Source of the DNA: Amycolatopsis sp. NBRC 101858
Lineage (GTDB): Bacteria > Actinomycetota > Actinomycetes > Mycobacteriales > Pseudonocardiaceae
Assembly (NCBI RefSeq): GCF_030269325.1
Contig: NZ_BSTD01000005.1
Coordinates: forward strand, 1-64,000
Reading direction: 5' to 3'
Length of the DNA stretch: 64,000 nt
Shown here in pieces: positions 57,975 to 64,000 of this stretch (position 1 is the first letter of the stretch; every line of letters begins with the position of its first letter). The notes under the pieces are model-generated. The model saw nothing but the letters and a program-made list of their open reading frames with translations, had not been told where the DNA came from and did not search any database. The translations under genes and the position numbers were made by a program.

Positions 57975-59320
57975 GGCGCCGGTGGTTGCCCGCACTGGGG
58001 CTGGCGGCCGCGGCCGCCACGATCGGCGCGGTGTTCGTGATCGCGCCGGCGAACGCGGCGGGCGGCGTGTCCGCGACCTTCTCGAAGGGCTCCGACTGGG
58101 GCACCGGGTACGAGGGCAAGTACACGATCGCCAACGGCTCGGGCTCGACGCTCGCGACGTGGACCGTCGAGTTCGACCTGCCGTCGGGTGCGAAGATCTC
58201 CTCGCTGTGGGACGGCAGCTACACGGCGTCCGGCCAGCACGTCACGGTGAAGAACTCGTGGAACGGCAACGTCGGCAACGGCGGTAGCGCGAGCTTCGGT
58301 TTCAACGTGGCGTACTCGGGTTCGTACGTCGCGCCGTCGAACTGCAAGCTCAACGGCGGGTCGTGTGCGGCCGGGGGGACACCCCCCACCACGACACCGC
58401 CGCCTACGACGACGCCCCCGCCCACGACCACCCCGCCGCCGGGCACCGGTGGCAAGGGCGCGCCGTACCTGTACATGGGCTGGGGCAGCCCGCCGAACCC
58501 GCAGACGGTGATGAGCGCGACCGGCGTCAAGTGGTTCACCATGGCGTTCATCAACGCCTCCGGTGGCTGCAACCCGGCGTGGGACAGCAGCCGTCCGCTC
58601 TCGGGCAGTGCCGACGCCACCGCGATCTCGCAGATCAAGGCGGCGGGCGGCCAGGTCGTCCCGTCGTTCGGCGGCTGGAGCGGCAACAAGCTGGGCCCGA
58701 ACTGCTCGACGCCCCAGGCGTTGGCGGGTGCGTACCAGCAGGTGATCAACGCCTACGGGCTGAAGGCGATCGACATCGACATCGAGAACTCCGACGAGTT
58801 CGAGAACGAGGCCGTGCAGGACCGCATCCTGAACGCGCTGAAGATCGTCAAGCAGAACAACCCGGGCGTGCAGACGATCCTGACGTTCGGCACGTCGACG
58901 ACCGGCCCGAACTACTACGGCAACCGGCTCATCGACCAGTCGAAGGCCCTCGGCGCGAACGTGGACGTGTACACGATCATGCCGTTCGACTTCGGCGGCG
59001 GCTCGAACATGTACGCCAGCACGACGAGCGCGGCGAACGGCTTGCGCGACAAGCTGAAGTCGACGTTCGGGTGGAACGACGCCACGGCGTACAGCCACCT
59101 GGGCATCTCGGGCATGAACGGCCTGTCCGACCAGCAGGAGCTGACCGACCTGTCGACCTGGACCCAGATCACGAACTGGGCCAAGTCGAACAAGATCGGC
59201 CGCCTGGCGTTCTGGTCGGTCAACCGCGACCGTGGCTGCCCCGACGGCGGCGTGCAGTCGGCCTGCAGCGGGATCGCCCAGAACGACTGGGACTTCACCA
59301 AGGTGACGGCGGGCTTCTGA
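57971..59320 (+). CDS. Secreted chitinase: CBM2 + divergent GH18
   Basis: A 449-residue exported protein. Signal peptide (about 1-30), CBM2 (31-133) nearly identical to that of the upstream chitinase, a Pro/Thr linker (138-160) and a GH18 domain (163-449) from a different subgroup. The catalytic strand reads LKAIDIDIE, with D268, D270 and the acid E272; the first Asp of the DxxDxDxE motif is K265. SFGGWSG and MPFDFGGG are also conserved. It should split chitin or related glycans. The GTG start overlaps the stop of the first chitinase in GTGA. Confidence 0.92.
   Translation: MRRRWLPALGLAAAAATIGAVFVIAPANAAGGVSATFSKGSDWGTGYEGKYTIANGSGSTLATWTVEFDLPSGAKISSLWDGSYTASGQHVTVKNSWNGNVGNGGSASFGFNVAYSGSYVAPSNCKLNGGSCAAGGTPPTTTPPPTTTPPPTTTPPPGTGGKGAPYLYMGWGSPPNPQTVMSATGVKWFTMAFINASGGCNPAWDSSRPLSGSADATAISQIKAAGGQVVPSFGGWSGNKLGPNCSTPQALAGAYQQVINAYGLKAIDIDIENSDEFENEAVQDRILNALKIVKQNNPGVQTILTFGTSTTGPNYYGNRLIDQSKALGANVDVYTIMPFDFGGGSNMYASTTSAANGLRDKLKSTFGWNDATAYSHLGISGMNGLSDQQELTDLSTWTQITNWAKSNKIGRLAFWSVNRDRGCPDGGVQSACSGIAQNDWDFTKVTAGF
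58061..58366 (+). repeat. CBM2 domain repeat, copy 2
   Basis: Codes for residues 31-132 of the second chitinase, at the same residue numbers as in copy 1. Only the signal peptide and the catalytic parts differ strongly, so the module was probably copied alone. Confidence 0.9.
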
Positions 59321-59336
59321 CGTCGTCGTGAATGAC

Positions 59337-59377
59337 GGCCTCCTTGCCGGCTCCCCGGGCCGGCAAGGAGGCCTTTT
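59337..59377. terminator. Intrinsic terminator of the chitinase operon
   Basis: A perfect 14-bp stem (59337-59350 with 59360-59373) and 9-nt loop, followed by TTTT, 16 bases after the chitinase stop and before the converging small membrane protein (stop 59381). Confidence 0.93.
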
Positions 59378-59380
59378 CGT

Positions 59381-59584
59381 TCACTTCCCCACGAAGAAGT
59401 GCCAGCCCACCCACCACCAGGCCAGCACGAAGGCGATCCGCGCGCTCCGCCGGCGCATCACCACGGCCAGCACGCTGGTCAGCTTGGGGACCCGCTTCGG
59501 CCACACGTGGCTCGCGATGCCCAGCCCGATCGCCGCCAGGACGATCAGGCCGAAGCCCAGCTCCGTGATGATCCGGGTACTCAA
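59381..59584 (-). CDS. Small two-TM membrane protein
   Basis: A 67-residue protein that starts at TTG 59584, which overlaps the upstream stop in TTGA. Two hydrophobic segments (ELGFGLIVLAAIGLGIASHVWP and ARIAFVLAWWWVGWHFFVGK) flank a basic loop (KRVPKLTSVLAVVMRRRS). The end WWWVGWHFFVGK is conserved in small actinobacterial proteins of unknown function, as far as I recall. It is coupled to the upstream membrane protein gene and may act with it. Confidence 0.6.
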   Translation of the reverse strand: MSTRIITELGFGLIVLAAIGLGIASHVWPKRVPKLTSVLAVVMRRRSARIAFVLAWWWVGWHFFVGK

Positions 59585-60150
59585 GACCGCCTCGCCGTGG
59601 CCGCCGCGCGCAGCATCGCCAGGCCCGCCGCCAGCCAGCCCGTGATCGCCAGCGCCTGGACGATCCGGCTGGTCAGCAGCGGGTCGACCAGGTCGCTCAT
59701 CGTCGGGTGGGTCTCCGACAGCCCGCCCGCCGCCTGCTCGTAGACGAACGACAGCAGCTCCCACGCGCACCAGCTCAAGGCCACCGCGGACCACAGCCAC
59801 GCCCGGTGCGGCACCGGCCGGTCGGCCGGCAGCGACGGGTCGCGCCACTCCTCGGCCAGCGCGACCAGGCCGATCGCCGAGATCGCGACCGCCACCGGGA
59901 CGCTGTCGCGGCCGAACGCCAGCACCAGCAACCCCGCCGCGACCACCGCGAACCCCGGTACCCGGAACGGCTGCCCGAGTTCCGCGATCTCCGGGTGCGG
60001 CCGTTCGGTGATCAGGAGGACCAGCGTGACCGCCAGGAAGATCAGCGCGTCCGCGGGGGCGCCCCGGATCCAGTGCGCGATCGCCGCGAGGGTGAGCGCG
60101 ATGACCGGCAGGTCGACGGTGAGCGAGCGACTGGGAAGGCCGAGAGCCAT
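59581..60150 (-). CDS. Multi-TM membrane protein of unknown function
   Basis: A 189-residue protein with about five membrane segments (LPVIALTLAAIAHWI, ADALIFLAVTLVLLIT, PGFAVVAAGLLVLAFG, VPVAVAISAIGLVALA, and two near the end around AWLWSAVALSWCAWELL and IVQALAITGWLAAGLAML). I recognise no family. It is the first gene of a small unit with the 67-residue protein. A GGAAGCTCC region lies upstream of the start. Confidence 0.65.
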   Translation of the reverse strand: MALGLPSRSLTVDLPVIALTLAAIAHWIRGAPADALIFLAVTLVLLITERPHPEIAELGQPFRVPGFAVVAAGLLVLAFGRDSVPVAVAISAIGLVALAEEWRDPSLPADRPVPHRAWLWSAVALSWCAWELLSFVYEQAAGGLSETHPTMSDLVDPLLTSRIVQALAITGWLAAGLAMLRAAATARRS

Positions 60151-60221
60151 GGGAAGCTCCTTCGCGACAGGTCCTTGTCATTGCTAACAAAAAACGTCGC
60201 GCCTGGCCAGGGGATTCCGGT

Positions 60222-61550
60222 TCAGAGCGTCTTGACGGCGTCCCCGATCGCCTCGTCGAGGATCGCCAGGCCCAGCTCCAGTTCCTCTTCGGTCGCCGTC
60301 AGCGGTGGTGCGATCCGGAAGACCCCGCCCATTCCGGGCAGCTGCACGATGTTCATGTGCAGCCCGAGCTCGAGGCAGCGCGCCGTGACGCGGGCGCCCA
60401 GCTCGTCCGAACTGCGCTTGGTTTCCCGGTCGACGACCAGTTCCAGCCCGGCCAGCAGGCCGCGGCCGCGGATGTCGCCGACGACCTCGTGCCGGTGGGA
60501 GATCCGCTCGAGGCCGTGGCGCAGCAACGAACCCAGCTGGAGCGCGCGCTCGTCGAGGTGGTCGCGGGTCAGGACGTCCAGGACCGTGTTGCCGACCGCC
60601 GCCGGGAGCGGGTCCGCGACGTGCGTGGTGAAGAACAGGAACCCGCGCTGGTGCGCCTCTTCCTCGATTTCGGCGCTCGTCAGCACCGCCGCGAGGGGCA
60701 GCCCGGCGCCGAGCGTCTTCGACAGCGTCAGGATGTCCGGGACGACGCCGTCGCGCTCGAACGCGTACCAGTTCCCGGTGCGGCAGAGCCCGGTCTGGGC
60801 CTCGTCGAGGATCAGCAGCATGCCGCGTTCCCGGCACTTCTCCTGCAACGCGGCGAAGTAGCCGACGGGCGGCTCGATGATGCCGCCGGAGCTGAGGATC
60901 GGCTCGACGATGCACGCGGCGAGGCTCCCGACCGACTGCGCGTCGATCATCTCGAACCCGAAGTCGAGCTGGCGCCGCCAGTCGAGGTTACCGGCGGCGT
61001 CGGTGAAGTCCGGCCGGTACGCGTTCGGCGCGGGGATGGCGAAGTTGCCGGGCGCGGCGGGCCCGTACCCCTTGCGGCCGGCGCTGTAGGTGGCGTTCGC
61101 CGCGGCCTGCGTCATGCCGTGCCACGACCGCGCGAACGAGACGATCTCGTGCTTGCCGGTGACGAGCTTCGCCATCCGGAGGGCGGCTTCGTTGGACTCC
61201 GCGCCGGTGGTCAGGAGGAGCGCCTTCTCCAGCGGCGCCGGGAGCGTCTCGGCGAGGCGCCGCGCGAGGTCGACGACCGGGCGGCTCAGCATGCCGCTGA
61301 ACAGGTGGTCGAGCTTCGCGGCTTGCCGCCGGACGGTGTCGACGATCTCCGGGTGCGAGTGCCCCAGGATCGCGCTCATCTGGCCGGAGGTGAAGTCGAG
61401 GATGCGGCGGCCGTCTTCGGTGAAGACGAAGCTGCCTTCGGCGCGGTCGATGATCTCGTGGGTGAAGGCGCCGCCGTAGCGCACCAGGTGCTTGTCGGCG
61501 TCGGCCCAGAAGACGTCTGCGGAGGTGGTCTCGGAAGTCGGAGCAGCCAT
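60222..61550 (-). CDS. dgdA: 2,2-dialkylglycine decarboxylase-like class III aminotransferase
   Basis: A 442-residue PLP enzyme of the class III group. DgdA decarboxylates 2,2-dialkylglycines such as 2-aminoisobutyrate and transfers the amino group to pyruvate. The active-site residues known from Burkholderia cepacia DgdA have counterparts: Q57 in LDFTSGQMSA (Q52), W143 in RSWHGMT (W138), Schiff-base K278 in TLSKTLGAG (K272) and the Arg of VFRIAPPLT (R406). The divergent LysR gene mirrors the dgdA-dgdR arrangement of B. cepacia. Other class III aminotransferases lack this residue set. Confidence 0.78.
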   Translation of the reverse strand: MAAPTSETTSADVFWADADKHLVRYGGAFTHEIIDRAEGSFVFTEDGRRILDFTSGQMSAILGHSHPEIVDTVRRQAAKLDHLFSGMLSRPVVDLARRLAETLPAPLEKALLLTTGAESNEAALRMAKLVTGKHEIVSFARSWHGMTQAAANATYSAGRKGYGPAAPGNFAIPAPNAYRPDFTDAAGNLDWRRQLDFGFEMIDAQSVGSLAACIVEPILSSGGIIEPPVGYFAALQEKCRERGMLLILDEAQTGLCRTGNWYAFERDGVVPDILTLSKTLGAGLPLAAVLTSAEIEEEAHQRGFLFFTTHVADPLPAAVGNTVLDVLTRDHLDERALQLGSLLRHGLERISHRHEVVGDIRGRGLLAGLELVVDRETKRSSDELGARVTARCLELGLHMNIVQLPGMGGVFRIAPPLTATEEELELGLAILDEAIGDAVKTL

Positions 61551-61637
61551 GCCTTCGACGGTAAGTCCGGTTCGAGCGACACGTCCAGCTCACGATTCCG
61601 GCTGTCCTGTTCGGATTTTCCGTACAAGAATGGGGCG

Positions 61638-62558
61638 ATGCTGAACCCGTGGCGCCTGCGGCTGCTGAGCCGGCTCGACACCCTGGGGACGGTCCGCGCG
61701 GTGGCGCAGGACGCGAACCTCAGTGCGTCGAGCGTGTCGCAGCAGCTGGCCGTGCTCGAAGCGGAAACCCGCACCCAGCTGCTGGAACGCACGGGTCGCC
61801 GAGTCCGCCTGACGCCGGCGGGCCTGATGCTGGCCCGGCGCGCGCGGGCGATCCTCGACCACATGGACACGGTCGAGGCGGAGCTGCGCACCCTCGGCGA
61901 GGAGCCGGTCGGCCAGGTCCGACTGGGCGCGTTCCAGAGCGCGATCCACACGATGGCCGTCCCGGCGGTGACCCGGCTGGCGGGCGCGTACCCGCACCTG
62001 GAGGTCGAGCTGCTGGAGCTGGAGCCCCACGAGAGCATCCCGGCCCTGCGCGGCGGCGACGCGGACGTGATCATCACGACGACGGACTTCGTGCAGCTGC
62101 CGCTGGGCCCGGACCTCGACATCGTCCCGCTGGCGACGGACCCGATCGTGCTGGTGACGTCCGCGGAGGGCCCCCGCGGGCCGGTTTCGCTGTCCGCCTT
62201 CGCGGACTCACCGTGGGCGCTGGACGTGCCGCGCTCGTACATGGCGAACCTGACGCTGCGCCTGTGCCGCGAGTCGGGTTTCGAGCCGCGGGTGGTGTGC
62301 CGGTTCAGCAATTACTTGATGACGTTGCAGCACGTCGAGGCGGGGTTGTCGATCGCGTTGCTGCCGGAGCTGGCGGTGGACCGGAGGTACCGCGTGTCGA
62401 CGCGCGAGCTGGCCTCCCCGGTGACCCGCACGATCGCGGCGGTGGTCCGGAGCGGAACACCGTTGCGCGCGGGGGTGAACGTGGTCCTCGACGCCCTGCG
62501 GCAGCCACCGGACCTCCCGGCACTGGCCCCGTGGGTCGATAGCGGCGCAGAGCGTTGA
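61638..62558 (+). CDS. LysR family regulator, possible DgdR
   Basis: A 306-residue LysR protein. The N-terminal helix-turn-helix is TVRAVAQDANLSASSVSQQLAVLEAETRTQLLERTGR, followed by VRLTPAGLMLARRARAIL and an effector domain starting GQVRLGAFQSAIHTMAVPAV. It is divergent from the dialkylglycine decarboxylase-like gene with an 87-base gap, so it is its likely regulator. ATG 61638 has a GGGG site upstream. After its stop the base composition changes towards lower GC. Confidence 0.9.
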   Translation: MLNPWRLRLLSRLDTLGTVRAVAQDANLSASSVSQQLAVLEAETRTQLLERTGRRVRLTPAGLMLARRARAILDHMDTVEAELRTLGEEPVGQVRLGAFQSAIHTMAVPAVTRLAGAYPHLEVELLELEPHESIPALRGGDADVIITTTDFVQLPLGPDLDIVPLATDPIVLVTSAEGPRGPVSLSAFADSPWALDVPRSYMANLTLRLCRESGFEPRVVCRFSNYLMTLQHVEAGLSIALLPELAVDRRYRVSTRELASPVTRTIAAVVRSGTPLRAGVNVVLDALRQPPDLPALAPWVDSGAER

Positions 62559-62647
62559 GTCCTGGCGATGACTGCATTCCGTACAAATGCGATCTCGTAG
62601 GGTAATCAATCGTGTCGGCTGACGGGATTGCTGGTAGATCTCTATGA

Positions 62648-63433
62648 GTGCAGGGGAGTCAACGTTCCTATCCGTCCACGGCCTACGCCTCAGATGGATG
62701 TCTTTGGTGGCAGCTGAAGTTCAAGCCCGGAAGCAAGCAGCCGTTCGGTGACGAGCAGAAACTGGCCGCATGGCTCGCGTTCAACTGTGAGCTGGGTGAC
62801 ACCATCACGATGCGGCAGCTTCGTGTCGCCCTCGGCGAGGAGGACCGTCCGAACGCGGCGGAGCATCTGAACCGACGCTTGCGAGTCCTCAGGCAGCGCG
62901 ACGGCTGGGAGATCCCGTCGGCGAGAGATGACGGCTCGCTCGGTCACGACGAGTATCGCCTCGATGCCAAGGGCTGGCACCCAGGCTCAGGAAAGCCCAG
63001 GCCGAAGCTCGAAACTCCTTCCGATAGCATTCGCCGTCAAGTCTTCGAGAGGGATGGGCGGACCTGCGTCGTCTGCGGCATCGCCGCGGGGGAATGCTAC
63101 GACGACCGGCCGGAGAGGCGAGCGCGTGTGACTCTCGGTCACCGTGTGCCTGGCAAGCGACTTCATCGCGGCGCTTCGGTCGATGAGCTGCAGACCGAAT
63201 GTGCCCGCTGCAATGAGACAGTGCGCGATGAGCTGCCGAACCCGATAACGCTGCCGGAAATCCTCCCGCGGATCCGGAAGCTGCCGCGGGCAGACAAGCG
63301 AACACTGTTGAACTGGCTTCATGCTGGAGAACGAGCCCGGAGCAACCTGGATTTGCTGTACGCGGATATACGCCGCCTATCGGCCACTGAACAAATAGGA
63401 ATGATCGACGATCTCGAGAAGGGGGCTGGCTGA
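62648..63433 (+). CDS. HNH endonuclease of a restriction-modification type
   Basis: A 261-residue protein. The N-terminal half is a winged-helix-like domain with LNRRLRVLRQRDGWEIPSARDDGSLGHDEYRLDAKGW, a segment I recognise from HNH proteins of type II restriction systems. The C-terminal HNH nuclease has RRQVFERDGRTCVVCG and GHRVPGKRLHRG...ECARCNETV, with two zinc-type CxxC pairs. GC and codon use are lower than in the neighbouring LysR gene. The start is GTG 62648 with a weak site. It is followed 40 bases later by a NaeI-type gene, so it probably belongs to a defence cluster. Confidence 0.8.
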   Translation: MQGSQRSYPSTAYASDGCLWWQLKFKPGSKQPFGDEQKLAAWLAFNCELGDTITMRQLRVALGEEDRPNAAEHLNRRLRVLRQRDGWEIPSARDDGSLGHDEYRLDAKGWHPGSGKPRPKLETPSDSIRRQVFERDGRTCVVCGIAAGECYDDRPERRARVTLGHRVPGKRLHRGASVDELQTECARCNETVRDELPNPITLPEILPRIRKLPRADKRTLLNWLHAGERARSNLDLLYADIRRLSATEQIGMIDDLEKGAG

Positions 63434-63473
63434 CTCATGATTAGCGCTGGTCGCAAAGGAAAGGGTGCTGGTC

Positions 63474-64000
63474 ATGAGTGACGAGGGCGGCGATGGCCTT
63501 CTTCTGATCGCCGGACCTCCGGCCAGGGGTGAAGATGACGAGCTGGACACAGTGGAAGATCATCTGGTCCGGCTCGATCCGGCGGGCGCGCGAGTCGGTG
63601 CGGTCCTGCGGGACACCTACGATCAGCTCCTCGACGGCCGACGCAGCGGGAGGTGGGACTACCGTGACCTGCGCAAGACCGAAAAAATTCACATGGGCAC
63701 GCTGGTTGAGATCAATCTTCATCGCGAGTTCGACTTCGATGACGGGGATGCGACTGATTACAAGATCGCTGGAGTCGAGGTTGACTGCAAATTCTCCCAG
63801 CGAGTTGGAGGCTGGGAGGTTGGCCCCGAGCTCGTCGGAAAGATATGCCTGGTCCTCTGGGCCGACGACCTCAAGGGTGAGTGGCGCGCGGGTTTGGTTC
63901 GAATGACCCAAGATAGGCTTCGGGCTGGCATGAATAGAGATGCCAAGAGGACATTGAATCAGCTGGGCCGGGAAAAGGTCCGGTGGTTGTGGAAGGAGGC
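63474..64000 (+). CDS. NaeI-family type II restriction endonuclease (3' truncated by window)
   Basis: The frame runs from ATG 63474 to the window end without a stop (at least 175 residues). It matches NaeI of Lechevalieria aerocolonigenes as I remember it: KTEKIHMGTLVEINLHREFDFDDG, DYKIAGVEVDCKFSQ and NRDAKRTLNQLGREKVRWL. The catalytic residues E79, D95, D104 and K106 correspond to NaeI E70, D86, D95 and K97 with a constant offset of nine. L52 of LLDGRRSGRW corresponds to NaeI L43, the position where a Lys change makes NaeI a topoisomerase. NaeI cuts GCCGGC and needs two sites. The cognate methyltransferase is not in the window. Confidence 0.88.
   Translation, partial: MSDEGGDGLLLIAGPPARGEDDELDTVEDHLVRLDPAGARVGAVLRDTYDQLLDGRRSGRWDYRDLRKTEKIHMGTLVEINLHREFDFDDGDATDYKIAGVEVDCKFSQRVGGWEVGPELVGKICLVLWADDLKGEWRAGLVRMTQDRLRAGMNRDAKRTLNQLGREKVRWLWKE

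Noticed and set aside
60357..61637. A long N-terminal extension of the second LysR protein
   Set aside because: The extension is antisense to the dialkylglycine decarboxylase-like gene and has no domain; the normal LysR start at 61638 has a ribosome site.
1..64000. CRISPR arrays, insertion sequences and prophage genes
   Set aside because: No regularly spaced repeats, transposase signatures or phage structural genes were found; the only mobile-like segment is the restriction region at the right end.

Overview
This window is high-GC actinobacterial chromosome, most likely from Amycolatopsis or a close Pseudonocardiaceae relative. Support comes from mycolata-type cell-wall genes (glfT2 end, glfT1, wzm, wzt), a small EspG / DUF3558 lipoprotein / PPE-like group, the proteasome activator Bpa (PafE), an SsgA-like protein, CBM2 chitinases, and a NaeI-family restriction enzyme. 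Assignment to a genus is inference; no rRNA is present.

Layout. 1-488: the 3' end of galactofuranosyltransferase GlfT2. 543-4320: an ESX-related group. 4370-7047: the galactan initiation/export set, transcribed leftward as wzm-wzt-glfT1. 7162-13718: a complete six-enzyme pseudaminic acid pathway (PseB, PseC, PseH, PseG, PseI and an SpsF-type PseF) with a GT29 (sialyltransferase)-like protein and a coiled-coil protein. 13722-14858: an epoxide hydrolase, then three DnaA-box sequences in 43 bp. 14917-17782: bpa, a class V aminotransferase-like protein and a quinone oxidoreductase, which match Mycobacterium tuberculosis Rv3780, Rv3778c and Rv3777. The wall genes correspond to Rv3781-Rv3783, so the pseudaminic block looks inserted into an otherwise conserved neighbourhood.

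17865-26916: secreted peptidases, a MarR regulator, tRNA-Ser(UGA), a patatin, an S4 protein, a serine protease and an SDR. 26918-32080: a CitAB-like two-component system divergent from an ABC importer of the SsuABC/TauABC type. 32270-38341: a G1 glutamic peptidase, a large LuxR-type ATPase regulator and a chymotrypsin-fold protease. 38432-49701: an SsgA-like protein, an MFS transporter, a monooxygenase remnant, Lrp/AsnC, a FabH-like synthase, an adenylate cyclase, a GntR/methyltransferase pair with an operator-like palindrome, a TSUP transporter, HisC and a dienelactone hydrolase-like protein. 49721-53728: acetoacetyl-CoA synthetase, a LysX/MprF-like membrane enzyme without its tRNA synthetase domain, and tRNA-Ser(GCU) and tRNA-Arg(ACG). 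53779-56147: a JAMM-SnoaL-VOC operon divergent from a LysR gene. 56352-59320: two overlapping chitinase genes behind two DasR (dre)-like sites. 60222-62558: a dialkylglycine decarboxylase-like enzyme and its divergent LysR regulator. 62648-64000: an HNH endonuclease and the start of a NaeI-type restriction enzyme, with lower GC than the rest.

The main candidate for an undescribed system is the pseudaminic acid block. It can make CMP-pseudaminic acid from UDP-GlcNAc and carries a small GT29-like protein as candidate transferase, next to the galactan exporter. Several gene ends are tightly packed, with 4-nt start/stop or stop/stop overlaps, and strong intrinsic terminators separate many units.
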